In this document: one piece after another, positions 1 to 9,395 of the stretch
How positions within the stretch are numbered: position 1 is the stretch's first letter
Layout: each line of letters opens with the position of its first letter
Assembly (NCBI GenBank): GCA_020445255.1
Contig: JAGRGY010000008.1
Location: 1 to 64,000, forward strand
Direction: 5' to 3'
Length of the DNA stretch: 64,000 nucleotides
Origin: Gammaproteobacteria bacterium
GTDB taxonomy: Bacteria > Pseudomonadota > Gammaproteobacteria > Chromatiales > Chromatiaceae
Program-made: the position numbers and the translations under genes
Notes under the pieces: model-generated
The model's database searches: none
Told to the model about the DNA's origin: nothing
The model's input: the letters and a program-made list of their open reading frames with translations, nothing else

Positions 1-1126
1 TACCGTTCAGGCGCACGCTCTGCGCATGCGTCTCGAACCACCGGATCGTCTCGTCCCCCTCTTGCGGCTCGACCAGGTCATCGAGCTGGCGCACAAACTG
101 GGTGCAGCGCGCCAGACAGGCATCCAATCCCTTGCCGCGCCCTTCGATGGCCGCGAGCACGCGGTGCAGGTCGCGCAGCTGCGCGCGACAATCGTCGAGC
201 GCCACCGGCACACCTGCGCTGCGTTCGAGTTCGCTCCACGCGCCGCGGCGCAGGCTCGGGCCAAAGCTCAGACGCAGCTCTCGCGCCGCCTTGGTCAGCG
301 CGTCGATGCGCGGCGTGACGCCTTCCACGTCACCGGCCTCGCGTACGTATTCGATCTGGGTGTCACGCGCAAGGTCGAGCAGCTGGCGGCTGCTGACCGT
401 GGTGCCGAAGAAATTGCTCGCGACCTCGGGCAGCTGGTGCGCCTCGTCGATCACATAGGCGTCGGCGGACGGCAACAGCTCGCCGAAGCCGTCATCGCGC
501 AACGCGAAATCGGCGCACAGCAGATGATGATTGACGACGACGACATCGGCCTCCTGCGCCCGTCGGCGCGCCTCGACCAGATGGCATGCGCTCCACGACG
601 GACACTCCTGGCCGAGGCAGTTGTCGGTTGTCGACGTGACCAGCGGCCAGATGCTCGCATCCTCGGGGATGTCGGCGAGCTCACTGACGTCACCGCTCTG
701 CGTCTGCAACGCCCAGTCACGCACCGCCAGCAGCCAGCGCAACCGCTCGGGGGTATGACCACGCACGTCGAGCAGGGCATTCTCCAGGCGGTGGATGCAC
801 AGGTAGTTGGCACGGCCCTTCAGCAGCGCGACCCGCGCCGGACTGGCCATCGCCTCGCGCAGCCGCGGCAGGTCGCGCAGAAACAGCTGGTCCTGCAGGT
901 TGCGGGTGCCGGTGGAGACGATGACCTTGATGCCGGACAGCAGTGCCGGAACCAGATACGCGAACGTCTTGCCGGTGCCGGTTCCAGCCTCGGCGATCAG
1001 CGTCGCGCCACGCCCGAAGGCATCTGCGACCGACTCGGCCATCTCGAGCTGTTGCGCGCGGAAGGCGAAACCGTCGAGCACGCGCGCGAGCACGCCTTCA
1101 CGGCCGAGGACGTCGACGGTCTCCAT
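1..1126 (-). CDS. yoaA: DNA helicase YoaA (DinG/XPD family), 3' part missing
   Basis: The first 375 residues of a superfamily 2 helicase of the XPD/DinG type; the gene runs off the left edge of the window. YoaA unwinds DNA during repair of damaged replication forks. Visible motifs are Walker A (AEAGTGTGKT near residue 40), the iron-sulfur cysteine cluster (NYLC, then NCLGQECPSWSAC), VVVVNHHLL, and the Walker B box DEAH in YVIDEAHQLPEV. The spacing and wording of these motifs match E. coli YoaA better than DinG. The ATG at 1126 gives METVDVLGREG, the expected YoaA-like N-terminus. Only the C-terminal helicase half is missing, because of the window edge and not because of a break in the gene. 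Confidence 0.93.
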   Translation of the reverse strand, partial: METVDVLGREGVLARVLDGFAFRAQQLEMAESVADAFGRGATLIAEAGTGTGKTFAYLVPALLSGIKVIVSTGTRNLQDQLFLRDLPRLREAMASPARVALLKGRANYLCIHRLENALLDVRGHTPERLRWLLAVRDWALQTQSGDVSELADIPEDASIWPLVTSTTDNCLGQECPSWSACHLVEARRRAQEADVVVVNHHLLCADFALRDDGFGELLPSADAYVIDEAHQLPEVASNFFGTTVSSRQLLDLARDTQIEYVREAGDVEGVTPRIDALTKAARELRLSFGPSLRRGAWSELERSAGVPVALDDCRAQLRDLHRVLAAIEGRGKGLDACLARCTQFVRQLDDLVEPQEGDETIRWFETHAQSVRLNG

Positions 1127-1158
1127 GGGTTCAGCGTGTCTTCGCCGGGGCGGGCGAC

Positions 1159-1653
1159 TCAGGCCCGGTTGTCCCAGACACCGCCGCTGCGCCCGTTGAC
1201 GCGGTCCCAGACCAGCTCGCCGACGATCTTGAAGCGCGCCACCGACATCGCACCACGCTTGGCGCGGTTGCCGCCCGCATTGTTGACGAACTCGGCCAGG
1301 TCGTCGCGCTCGGCCTGGTAGATCTCGTACGGCTCGTAGTTCTCGTCCATCAGAACCAGCAGTACCGCATCCCATTCCTGGTTCAGCTTGAGCTGGCCGA
1401 TGCGCTCGCCGCCCTTGGTTTCGTCGAATATCGTCCGGCTCTTGATCTGCAGACGCGTGCCGGTTTCCGGATCCACCGCATCCCAACCGACCTCGGCTTC
1501 GGCGGCCGCCTCGAGGCCGAGCAGGCGCACCGCGTCGTGCTCCGCGATCTCGTTGCTGATGCCCGGCAGGGGCTTGCCCATCGTGCGCCGGTATTCGGCG
1601 GCGAGCTGGCGCGCCTGTGCAATCAGCTTGTCTGCGGCATAGGGCGTGGTCAC
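1159..1653 (-). CDS. Nuclease-fold-like hypothetical protein
   Basis: A 164-residue soluble protein of unknown role. The pattern WDAVDPETGTRLQIKSRTI is compatible with a PD-(D/E)XK nuclease-type core (D followed by Q-I-K), and the remainder reads as an alpha/beta domain with no signal peptide or membrane span. The start chosen is GTG at 1653, because GGAGG lies 9 bases upstream and the residues before it (a further 60 in the open frame) look like random Arg/Pro-rich translation. It lies upstream of yoaA on the same strand, 32 bases away, so the two may be co-transcribed. The nuclease resemblance is inference from a short motif; no substrate can be given. Confidence 0.7.
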   Translation of the reverse strand: MTTPYAADKLIAQARQLAAEYRRTMGKPLPGISNEIAEHDAVRLLGLEAAAEAEVGWDAVDPETGTRLQIKSRTIFDETKGGERIGQLKLNQEWDAVLLVLMDENYEPYEIYQAERDDLAEFVNNAGGNRAKRGAMSVARFKIVGELVWDRVNGRSGGVWDNRA

Positions 1654-1780
1654 ACGCGGTGTCCTCCGGTGATACGCCGGGGATTCTATACCGAAGCCGC
1701 GATGCGCTTCAGGCGGCGCGTCGGTATCGGCACGGTCGCACAGCCGGTCGCCGGACCCGGTGCGCCGCGCCGGTGCAGGT

Positions 1781-2311
1781 TCAGCGCAGCGACGCCGCCC
1801 GGTCCTCGGCATCGCGGGCGCCACGGCTGTCACCCAATGCGCGGCGCGCCTGCGCGATCAGCAGCCAGTTGCGCCGCCGCAATGTGCGATCGGCGGGATC
1901 GGCCAGCGCGTTCGACTTGGCGGCGAGCTGGACGACCAGTGCATGCCGCTGCTGATCGGCGCGCACCTCGGCGAGGCGCTGCCACAACACCGCGTCATCC
2001 GGCGCGATGCGCAGTGCGCGCTCGATGCTGACCGTCGCGTCGTCGAGTTCGCCGGCGCGGCGCTGGTCCTCTGCGCGCCGCATCAATACGGCAACCGCGC
2101 GGTTCGGTTCCGCGCGCATGATGCGCGGCGCGGCCGGGGGCGTGTACGCGGCGATCTGGGTGTCGCTGCCGCGCTGCGTGGGTGGTTGTACCGGTCCGCG
2201 CTCCTCGACCCGTGCGGGCAGATCGCGACGCGCACCGCCACCACAGGCGGCCAGAAACGCGGTCGCAACGGCCAGCAGCAGCACCCGCGCGGCGACGTCC
2301 CGCACCGGCAT
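1781..2311 (-). CDS. TPR-containing lipoprotein
   Basis: A 176-residue predicted lipoprotein. The N-terminus MPVRDVAARVLLLAVATA is a hydrophobic signal ending in the lipobox LAAC, so Cys would be lipidated. The C-terminal half (about residues 80-170) contains TPR-like helices (AVLMRRAEDQRRAGELDDA, then SIERALRIAPDDAVLW), typical of protein-protein interaction scaffolds in the envelope. It starts 25 bases after the mrcB stop on the same strand, so co-expression with PBP1B is likely and a role near cell-wall synthesis is plausible but unproven. An in-frame GTG start inside the end of mrcB is possible; the ATG is preferred because the signal peptide then begins immediately. Confidence 0.85.
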   Translation of the reverse strand: MPVRDVAARVLLLAVATAFLAACGGGARRDLPARVEERGPVQPPTQRGSDTQIAAYTPPAAPRIMRAEPNRAVAVLMRRAEDQRRAGELDDATVSIERALRIAPDDAVLWQRLAEVRADQQRHALVVQLAAKSNALADPADRTLRRRNWLLIAQARRALGDSRGARDAEDRAASLR

Positions 2312-2336
2312 TGGCGATCCCGGGGCACGTTCCGTG

Positions 2337-4682
2337 TCAGTTGAAAAGACCACGCCAGAAACCTCCTGATTCCTTGTTGTCCTCGGCAGCGCGCGCTGCC
2401 GCACAGTCCGAAAGCTCGGTCGGTTGCGAACCCGAGATAAAAGGAAACGCGACCGCCTCGGCACACCCTTCGGCCGCCAGGCGGCCCGCGGGATCGATCC
2501 AATGGTATTCGACACCGCCCGGCGGTTGCAGTTGCAGCGGCTGGTTGTCGATGCCGCGCATCAGGTCGGCCCATACCGGCAAGGCGCCCTGCGAGCCGGT
2601 CAGCCCGGTCGGCGTATTGTCGTCCAGGCCCACCCAGACCGCAGCGACCCGGTCGCCGGAAAAGCCGGCGAACCAGCTGTCACGCAGGTCGTTGGTGGTG
2701 CCGGTCTTGCCGGCAACCTGCAGACCGGCGGGCAGCAGGCGCTGCAGCGCGGCCGCAGTACCCGACTGGGTGACCTCGACCAGGTTGCGGTCGAGGAGGT
2801 ACACCGCGCGCGCATCGGCGGCCTCGGCCACGGTCAGCGGATAGCGCTGCAGCGGGTGCTGCTCGGCATCGAGAACCGCGCGGATCGCACGCAGTGGCGA
2901 ACGAAACCCGCCGGCCGCCAGGGTCTGGTAGACCTGCGTCACCTCGAGCGGCGACAGCGACAGCGCACCGAGGAACAACGAGGGGTAGGGATCGATGTCA
3001 CGCGCGACGCCCAGCGCGCGCAGCGTATCGGCGACCGCGCCGACGCCGAGATCCAGGCCGAGGTTGACGGTGGCGAGATTGAGCGATCGCGCCAGCGCCT
3101 CGTGCAGCGGCACGTCGCCATTGGTCGACTTGTCGTAGTTCTTCGGCCGCCAGCGCTGACCTCCGGCGAGGCGCAGGTCGACCTCGACGTCGTGGACCAG
3201 CGTGGTCAGCGTGTAGCGCTGCGGCTGCATCAGCGCTGTCAGGTAGATCGCCGGCTTTACCAGCGAACCGATTGGGCGCACCGCATCGAGGGCGCGATTG
3301 AAGCCAGCGTACCCGGCATCGCGATCGCCGACCACGGCCTGGATCTCGCCCTGCTGCACCGACGCCACGACGACCGCACCCTGCAGGCTGCCGGTCTTGA
3401 GCTTGCGTGCCTTCTCGATGCGCGACAGTCGATCATCGAGCGCCACCGCGGCCTGGCGCTGCACCCACGGGTCCAGGGTCGTGAAGATCCGCAGGCCTTC
3501 CGATGTCAGGTCCTCCTCGCGGTAGTCGCGCCGCAGCTGACGGCGGACCAGGTCGACGAACGCCGGAACCCGGTGCGAATTGACGCTGCCACGCGCGCTG
3601 ACGCCGAGCGGCTGACGCTTGGCTTGTGCCGCCTCGTCGCCACCGATCATGCCGAGTGACGCCATCTGGTCTATCACCAGGTTGCGTCGTTCGAGCGCAC
3701 GTTCGGGATTTCGCCGCGGGTTGTAGTACGACGCACCTTTGACCAACGCGACCAACAGCGCGGTTTCGTGCAGATCGAGTTCACTGACGGGGCGGTTGAA
3801 GTAAAAAAAAGCGCCCAGGCCGAAACCGTGGATTGCACGCTGCCCGTCCTGGCCGAGGAAGATCTCGTTCGCGTAGGCCTCGAGGATCTCGTCCTTGCTG
3901 TAGCGCGCGTCGACGATCAGCGCCATCAGCGCCTCGTTGACCTTGCGCCACACCGAACGCTCGGATGTCAGGATGAAATTCTTGACCAGCTGCTGGGTCA
4001 GCGTGCTGCCGCCCTGCACCGTACGCCCGGCACGCAGGTTGGTCCACACGGCGCGCGCGATGCCACGCAGGTCGACGCCGGCATGTTCGAAGAAGCGCCG
4101 GTCCTCGACAGCCAGCAGACCATCGACCAGGTGCTGCGGCAGATCGCCGCGACGCACCAGGACGCGATCCTCGTCGTTCGACGGGTAGATGCTGCCGACC
4201 AGCGCCGGTTCGAGCCGCATCAGGTCGACCGCGCCACCGGCGTCGGCACGGATCGACTCGATCGCGCCCGCACCGGCCGTGATGACGACCGATTGGGCCG
4301 GTTCGTCGCCGTCCCAGAACGCGAACGGGCGCGTGTGCACGACGAAGCGGCTACCATTGCGCGACCACTGTGCGGGCCCCGAGGCACTGCGCACCTGGCG
4401 ATACCCGAGAAAACGCAGCTCCGCCTGCAACTGGTCCGCACCGACCGCCGCACCGGCATACAGATCGAGCGGCCGCGCATAGATCTGTGCCGGCACCGCC
4501 CAGCGCTTGCCCTCGAACTTGACTCGCACCACGCGCGCCAGGTGGATCGAATAGGCGCCGAGTACCAGGGCCGCCAGGACGATGAGGGCGAAAACCGGCC
4601 GCCACAGCCGCCGACGCGACCGCGACGCGCGTTTCGATGGTCGCCGCGATCGCCGCGAGCGATTGGCTTTCCGGCCTGCCAT
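2337..4682 (-). CDS. mrcB: Penicillin-binding protein 1B
   Basis: Bifunctional class A PBP (781 residues, normal length) that polymerises lipid II and cross-links peptidoglycan in the periplasm. In order: a basic cytoplasmic tail, one membrane anchor (PVFALIVLAALVLGAYSIHL, about residues 28-47), a UB2H-like region, the GT51 glycosyltransferase with EDRRFFEHAGVD and QGGSTLTQQLVKN, and the transpeptidase with the SxxK box in GSLVKP, SLN, and KTGTT. All catalytic motifs are intact. The short linker and UB2H region identify it as 1B and not 1A. No strong ribosome site precedes the ATG. A TPR lipoprotein gene follows closely. Confidence 0.96.
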   Translation of the reverse strand: MAGRKANRSRRSRRPSKRASRSRRRLWRPVFALIVLAALVLGAYSIHLARVVRVKFEGKRWAVPAQIYARPLDLYAGAAVGADQLQAELRFLGYRQVRSASGPAQWSRNGSRFVVHTRPFAFWDGDEPAQSVVITAGAGAIESIRADAGGAVDLMRLEPALVGSIYPSNDEDRVLVRRGDLPQHLVDGLLAVEDRRFFEHAGVDLRGIARAVWTNLRAGRTVQGGSTLTQQLVKNFILTSERSVWRKVNEALMALIVDARYSKDEILEAYANEIFLGQDGQRAIHGFGLGAFFYFNRPVSELDLHETALLVALVKGASYYNPRRNPERALERRNLVIDQMASLGMIGGDEAAQAKRQPLGVSARGSVNSHRVPAFVDLVRRQLRRDYREEDLTSEGLRIFTTLDPWVQRQAAVALDDRLSRIEKARKLKTGSLQGAVVVASVQQGEIQAVVGDRDAGYAGFNRALDAVRPIGSLVKPAIYLTALMQPQRYTLTTLVHDVEVDLRLAGGQRWRPKNYDKSTNGDVPLHEALARSLNLATVNLGLDLGVGAVADTLRALGVARDIDPYPSLFLGALSLSPLEVTQVYQTLAAGGFRSPLRAIRAVLDAEQHPLQRYPLTVAEAADARAVYLLDRNLVEVTQSGTAAALQRLLPAGLQVAGKTGTTNDLRDSWFAGFSGDRVAAVWVGLDDNTPTGLTGSQGALPVWADLMRGIDNQPLQLQPPGGVEYHWIDPAGRLAAEGCAEAVAFPFISGSQPTELSDCAAARAAEDNKESGGFWRGLFN

Positions 4683-5125
4683 CTGGACTAGTTTTTTGGA
4701 CGGGCACCCGAAACGGCACGCGGCACACCGCTTGCCGTCACGACGTGACCGCCCGTTTCGAATCCGCCACCGATCGCCGTCTGCGCGACTGCTTGTCGGT
4801 CATCTCGGTTCACCAGAACTGCTCTCCCCGCGCACGCGCCCAATCGCCGGGTAGCGAACGCGCCACCGCGTGCACCCTGCTCAACGACTGCAAATCCCAG
4901 GCGGCCGCGATCGGGCCACACCACCTCTCGAACGCACCCGATCATGCCCCGGACGACACGTGGCGACCCAGGAACTGCTGCGCATTCCGCCATCGCGACC
5001 GCTGATTCCAGTCGTCCACCTCCCGCGGAATCAACCCAAGCCCCGGCCGGGTATTGCAGACTAAAGATTTGCACCCACGCTGCCGCTGCTTCCTGCATGT
5101 CCCCATCGACACGAAAGGCGATGCC
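4683..5125. other. Intergenic region between mrcB and the GGDEF gene
   Basis: About 440 bases separating the divergent mrcB and GGDEF genes. It must hold both promoters, but I see no convincing sigma-70 boxes. Open frames here are antisense or shadow frames with Arg/Pro-rich composition. No repeat or RNA structure was recognised. Confidence 0.4.
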
Positions 5126-6667
5126 GTGCAGCTGTCGATCGGCAAACTGACCCTCCTTCTGGTGATCCTGTTCGTCGGCGTGACCGCCGCGACCACCGGC
5201 GTCGGCCTGTACCTGGTTCACGACGTGCACGACACGATCGAGCGCCGGTATGCCACCGAGGCCCACGCCGCGGTGACCAACGCGGCACTCGCCGTGCGCA
5301 ACCAGGTTAAATTTTACCAAGAAATCGCGCAGCAGACGTCGGCCGCACCCGACGTCTCGGACCTGCTCGAGTTCGGTGATGGGGCGGAGGTGTCGGCATG
5401 GTCGCAGCGACTGCGCCAACTGCTGCCGGGCACGCTCGGTGCGGCGCTGGCATCGCCGGCCGGTGCCGTGCACGGTGATCCGCTGATGCAGCGCATCGGG
5501 CCGTCCTGTGAGAGCGACATGCGGCACGTGGTGACCGGCGAACCGATCGACTATCCACCTCTGCACACCGACGTGCCCGGGCTCGAACACTTCGACGTCA
5601 TCACGCGGGTCAGGTCGCCGAATGGAGATGCCGCCGGCGTGGTGTTCATCAGTTTCCACCTCGACGTGATTGAAAAGGTGCTGCGAGGCAGCTTAGGTAC
5701 GGACGACACGTTCGAGCTGCTCGACCGTAGCGGCAACGTCCATCTGTCCACGGCGTCCGGCAAAAACCCTGGTGACACCCGGCGGTTCGCCGCCGAGATC
5801 CCGGGCACCTCGTGGCAACTGGTGCTTTACCGCAGTCCCCCCGCGAGCACGCCGATCACCAGCACCCTTCTCGGCATCGACGCGCTGATCCTGCTTGCGG
5901 TCGGCATACTGGCGCTCTACCTGGGAAGACGCATGCTGTCGGCATTCCGCACCGACATACGACGCGTCCATGGCGGACTCAAGTCCCTGCTCGACGGCAG
6001 CTACCGCCCCTCGACGGAGCTGACCGAGCTCCGCGAAACGGGTGAACTGCTGCAGCAGATGGACAGCCTTGCTCTACGCCTTCGCGACATCGAACCCAAC
6101 CCGCGCCGGCGCTCGCTATCCGACCCACTCACCGGCGTGTACAACCGCCACTACTTTGACCTGATGATCGCGCATCTGCACGAACAGTCACACCATCGAC
6201 CGCCGGCCATCGTCGTCGTCATCGACGTCGACGAACTCAAACGCATCAATACCGAACACGATCACTTCTTCGGCGACCGCGTGCTGCAGTTCACGGCCCA
6301 GTTCCTGCTCGCACGGATCCGCAACACCGACATCGTCGCCCGCGTCGTCGGCGACCAGTTCGCGGTGATACTCGACCACAGGGAATACGGCACACTCGAT
6401 CAGTGGCTCAAGGTGACGGCGCAATCCTACGATGACGCGGTTGCGTCGCACGACGAATTCCACAACGCCCGCTGCCATCTGAGCATGGGGGCCACCGACA
6501 TCGATGCAGCACTGCATGCCGCACCGCAAGACGTGCTGCACGCCGCCGATCAGGCCATCGACGCCGCCAGGCTTCACCCATCCGAGCACAGCCGCTATTG
6601 CATCTGGTCGACCGGCACGGCGTCGCCGCTGGCCGGCGCGCCAGCCGTCAGACCGGCCGTGCGGTGA
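5126..6667 (+). CDS. Membrane sensor protein with degenerate GGDEF domain
   Basis: A 513-residue membrane signalling protein: N-terminal membrane span (LTLLLVILFVGVTAATTGVG), a periplasmic sensor region of about 230 residues, a second span (GIDALILLAVGILALYLG), a short linker, and a GGDEF domain (about residues 345-500) that begins with DPLTGVYNRHYFD. The signature reads VGDQF in place of GG(D/E)EF, so the first Gly and the catalytic Glu are replaced; diguanylate cyclase activity is doubtful and a GTP- or c-di-GMP-binding role is more likely. GTG at 5126 (AAAGGCG upstream) is preferred to an in-frame TTG at 5054. The 3' end overlaps the convergent sortase gene by 20 bases. Confidence 0.88.
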   Translation: MQLSIGKLTLLLVILFVGVTAATTGVGLYLVHDVHDTIERRYATEAHAAVTNAALAVRNQVKFYQEIAQQTSAAPDVSDLLEFGDGAEVSAWSQRLRQLLPGTLGAALASPAGAVHGDPLMQRIGPSCESDMRHVVTGEPIDYPPLHTDVPGLEHFDVITRVRSPNGDAAGVVFISFHLDVIEKVLRGSLGTDDTFELLDRSGNVHLSTASGKNPGDTRRFAAEIPGTSWQLVLYRSPPASTPITSTLLGIDALILLAVGILALYLGRRMLSAFRTDIRRVHGGLKSLLDGSYRPSTELTELRETGELLQQMDSLALRLRDIEPNPRRRSLSDPLTGVYNRHYFDLMIAHLHEQSHHRPPAIVVVIDVDELKRINTEHDHFFGDRVLQFTAQFLLARIRNTDIVARVVGDQFAVILDHREYGTLDQWLKVTAQSYDDAVASHDEFHNARCHLSMGATDIDAALHAAPQDVLHAADQAIDAARLHPSEHSRYCIWSTGTASPLAGAPAVRPAVR

Positions 6668-7217
6668 TAACGAAGCGCCACGGAGTACCCGGCGCCACAC
6701 CGTCGAACGGGTAGCAGGTCACCAGTCGCAGGCCGTCGCCGGCGAATGGATCCAGCAGCTCGGCGCTGCGCTCGTGCACGACGGACCATCCCTCCACGGC
6801 GTATCGCCGCACCGCGCCATCGACGTCCTCCAGTTCGAGTTCGTCGTGGCTGCGCAACCCCGCCAGCCAGCGGAAATGTGTGTCGCGATGGGCGCTGATC
6901 ACGACATTGCCGCGCTGGCCGGGTAGCGCGCTGCCGACCACGTGCCCAGGCGCGAAGGCAAGCACCCTGCCACTCGCACCGTCGAGCACGATCTGGTCCA
7001 CACCGAGGCGCTGCTGGCGCAAACGGGCCAGCGGCCGCATGTCGGCGCCCGGCCATGGCCTGCCCGGACCGGCCGCGCCACCCCGTTGCTGCCATGCGTA
7101 CGCCAGCAGGCGCTGCGCCAACCATGCCTTGGCCGGGATGTAGGCGGCGTGCGCGAGTGCGGTCAGGCTCACGGCGAAAAGCGCCCAAGCCACTGCCGAC
7201 AGTCCCGCACGGCTCAC
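6648..7217 (-). CDS. Class GN (proteobacterial dedicated) sortase
   Basis: A 189-residue transpeptidase that cleaves an LPxTx sorting signal and attaches its substrate to an envelope acceptor. One N-terminal anchor (AVAWALFAVSLTALAHAAYI), then the sortase barrel with catalytic His (ISAHRDTHF), Cys (LVTCYPFDG) and Arg (WRFVITARP). The start chosen is GTG at 7217, which overlaps the stop of the substrate gene as GTGA and has GAGG upstream; ATG at 7235 is the alternative. It forms a translationally coupled pair with the VIT/vWA gene, its presumed only substrate, and faces the PdsRS regulators, which fits the TIGRFAM-defined dedicated sortase system. Confidence 0.93.
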   Translation of the reverse strand: MSRAGLSAVAWALFAVSLTALAHAAYIPAKAWLAQRLLAYAWQQRGGAAGPGRPWPGADMRPLARLRQQRLGVDQIVLDGASGRVLAFAPGHVVGSALPGQRGNVVISAHRDTHFRWLAGLRSHDELELEDVDGAVRRYAVEGWSVVHERSAELLDPFAGDGLRLVTCYPFDGVAPGTPWRFVITARPV

Positions 7218-9223
7218 GCCCGGCGCCTCAACCATGCGGCAAGCGTCATCCCGGACAGGCCGAGCACCAGCGCGAGCGGCGCGGTGGTCGCGGTCCCCGG
7301 CAGGCGCCCGAATACCGCCGCGTCCGACCAGCCGGCCGGCAGGCGCGAGGCCACAGGTCGCCGTTGCAGGGGTGCACCATCGGGACGACTGGGTGTGTGG
7401 TCGACGGCGACCAGGCTCGTGAAGCGGCTGACAAGATGGTGTTCGAGGGCAAGGTCGAGCACCCGGCGGCGGATGTCTTCGGCCGACCCGCCGGTCGCAA
7501 ACCCGGCCAGGTGCTCGTCGATCCGACGCCTCGCCCACAGCGCGTGTACACCCGGCGCATCGGCACCGGCTCCGTCGAGGTCGAGAGTGCGCTGCCACGG
7601 ACGCCCGGCGAATCTGCCCTCGACACGCAGCTGCAAAGGCCGGTGTTCGCTGCGCAGCGCAACGACCAGCGGTTCGCCGGCGTACAGGTCGCCGATGCGT
7701 TCCGGGGTCTGCACCGGTACATCGCCGGGGCCTGCAAGGGTCCAGTACAGGCGGATATCCGTCAGCACCGGCGCGGCAAGCTGCGTGAACAGGCGGCCCA
7801 TGACATCGGCGACGTCGCCGCTGGCGCCGATGTAGTGGAACGTGCCACGACCGTGGCGCGCGGCATGGCGCATGAACAACGCATTGGGTGCAGAACCGAT
7901 GCCGACCGTGAACAACCGGCTGTCACCGATACGCTGTGTGATCAGTTCGAACAGGGCCTGTTCGTTGCTGACGGCACCGTCGGTCAGAAACACCACCTGG
8001 CGCAGCGTCCCATCCGACCCGCCTCCTCCTTCCAGTGCGCGGCGCAGCGCCGGCGCCATCTCGGTACCGCCGTCGGCGCGCAGCCCGTCGACGTAGGCCA
8101 GCGCCATGCCGACGTGCTGCGCATCTGCCGACTGCGCACGTTCGAACAGGCTTGCCACGCCGTCATTGAACTGGATCAGGTTGAAACGGTCGCCCGGGCG
8201 CAGCGTCGACAGCGCAAAGCGCAGTGCCTGCCTGGCCTGTTCGATCGACTCACCGTGCATCGACCCCGAGGTGTCGACGACCAACACGAGTTCGCGCGCA
8301 ACCCGCATCGGCACCGCGTCGCCGCGCGGTGACAGCAACATCAGCATCGAATAATCGCGTTCGGACCAGCGCTGCGTGAACAGTGCCGCCTGTGGCCGCT
8401 GCGCCGGCGCCGGTCGCCAGCGCAGCACGAAATCGCGATCTGCCGGCAACTCGCCGTCGGCCAATGCGACCCGGTAACGGCCGGGGGACAGTCGCGTCGC
8501 GGCGATGCGATGGTAGGGGCTGTCGACGGCATCCAGCGCGAGACCCGCATCGAGATCGACGACCAGTGACAGGGGGTTGTAGTCATCACCGGCACCGGCT
8601 ACAACCGCCGCCGACACCAGCGCGGCATCGGAAAGCCCGGCATCCGACCGGTCTTCGTCGACCGGCTGTGGCAGGTAGCGTGGACCGACGACCATTGGGT
8701 AGCGAAACGCAAACACGTCGTCTTGCCAGGTCACCGGCTGCTGGTATTCGATCTCCACCCTGACCTCTGCGTGCGGCGGGATGTTGGCGATGGCCGTGGT
8801 GAACACGTTGGCGCGCTGCTGTTCGACCAGCGACGCGCCCTTGCCCTGCGCGCGCGCCGCCGCGTAGTCGCGGCGCGCCTGGGCCTTCTCGCGGATCTCG
8901 CCTTCGACAACGCGATCGGCATAGTGCATGCGCAGGTGATCGACCGCGGCATCGTCCGGCAAGGGAAACAGGTAGACTCCTTCGACCCACGCGTCACCCG
9001 GGTTGCGGAATCGCTGTGTGACGCGAACCCGAGCCAGCATGCCGCTGACGCTGATCGCGACGTCGGTCTTCAGCCGCGGCGCCTCGACGAAGCCCGCCGT
9101 ATCGATGCCGTACAGACGCAGACCGGTCGGTGGCGCCGGCGGTTCGGCGAACGCGACCTGCGCCGCCCACAGGCAGCCCAACCACAGCAGGGCCCGCCGC
9201 ATGCGATGCTCAGCCACGCGCAT
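7214..9223 (-). CDS. VIT/vWA sortase target protein (marine sortase substrate)
   Basis: A 669-residue secreted protein anchored by the neighbouring sortase. After a signal peptide (ALLWLGCLWAAQVAFA) comes a VIT domain (to about residue 150), then a von Willebrand A domain from about residue 300 with an intact MIDAS start (VVDTSGSMHGES), then a beta-rich region. The C-terminus has a complete sorting signal: LPGTA at the start, a hydrophobic stretch, and the basic tail WLRRRA. Such VIT/vWA proteins resemble inter-alpha-trypsin-inhibitor heavy chains and probably bind matrix or other proteins through a metal ion. ATG at 9223 is supported by GGGAGAA seven bases upstream. It overlaps the small upstream gene by 14 bases. 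Confidence 0.93.
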   Translation of the reverse strand: MRVAEHRMRRALLWLGCLWAAQVAFAEPPAPPTGLRLYGIDTAGFVEAPRLKTDVAISVSGMLARVRVTQRFRNPGDAWVEGVYLFPLPDDAAVDHLRMHYADRVVEGEIREKAQARRDYAAARAQGKGASLVEQQRANVFTTAIANIPPHAEVRVEIEYQQPVTWQDDVFAFRYPMVVGPRYLPQPVDEDRSDAGLSDAALVSAAVVAGAGDDYNPLSLVVDLDAGLALDAVDSPYHRIAATRLSPGRYRVALADGELPADRDFVLRWRPAPAQRPQAALFTQRWSERDYSMLMLLSPRGDAVPMRVARELVLVVDTSGSMHGESIEQARQALRFALSTLRPGDRFNLIQFNDGVASLFERAQSADAQHVGMALAYVDGLRADGGTEMAPALRRALEGGGGSDGTLRQVVFLTDGAVSNEQALFELITQRIGDSRLFTVGIGSAPNALFMRHAARHGRGTFHYIGASGDVADVMGRLFTQLAAPVLTDIRLYWTLAGPGDVPVQTPERIGDLYAGEPLVVALRSEHRPLQLRVEGRFAGRPWQRTLDLDGAGADAPGVHALWARRRIDEHLAGFATGGSAEDIRRRVLDLALEHHLVSRFTSLVAVDHTPSRPDGAPLQRRPVASRLPAGWSDAAVFGRLPGTATTAPLALVLGLSGMTLAAWLRRRA

Positions 9224-9395
9224 GGCGTTCTCCCTGCGACACATCCAGCACGCGGCTGCCGCGGCGGCGCATCGCATCGCTCGGCGAGCGGTACAGAAAC
9301 TCTTCCGAGAGCGGCTGCAACGCGCCGGTCGCGCCCCAGTAGATCCATGCCGGCACCCGTGTCCGCCGCTCGCGCGTCGCGTCGTCTGCGTTCAT
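9210..9395 (-). CDS. Small unknown protein leading the sortase operon
   Basis: A 61-residue open frame with no recognised domain (starts MNADDATRERRTRVPAWIYW). It is included because its ATG is preceded by GGAGGTGAT, a near-perfect anti-16S match at good spacing, and because it overlaps the start of the VIT/vWA gene by 14 bases, the arrangement of a coupled first gene. The sequence is polar, with one Trp/Tyr-rich patch and no signal peptide or membrane span. It may be a small regulator or chaperone of the sortase substrate, or a leader peptide whose translation controls the next gene. Function unknown. Confidence 0.6.
   Translation of the reverse strand: MNADDATRERRTRVPAWIYWGATGALQPLSEEFLYRSPSDAMRRRGSRVLDVSQGERHARG

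Noticed and set aside
26..1321. 431-residue plus-strand open frame
   Set aside because: It is antisense to yoaA, whose iron-sulfur cysteines and DEAH box are clear in the minus strand; this frame has Arg-rich shadow composition.
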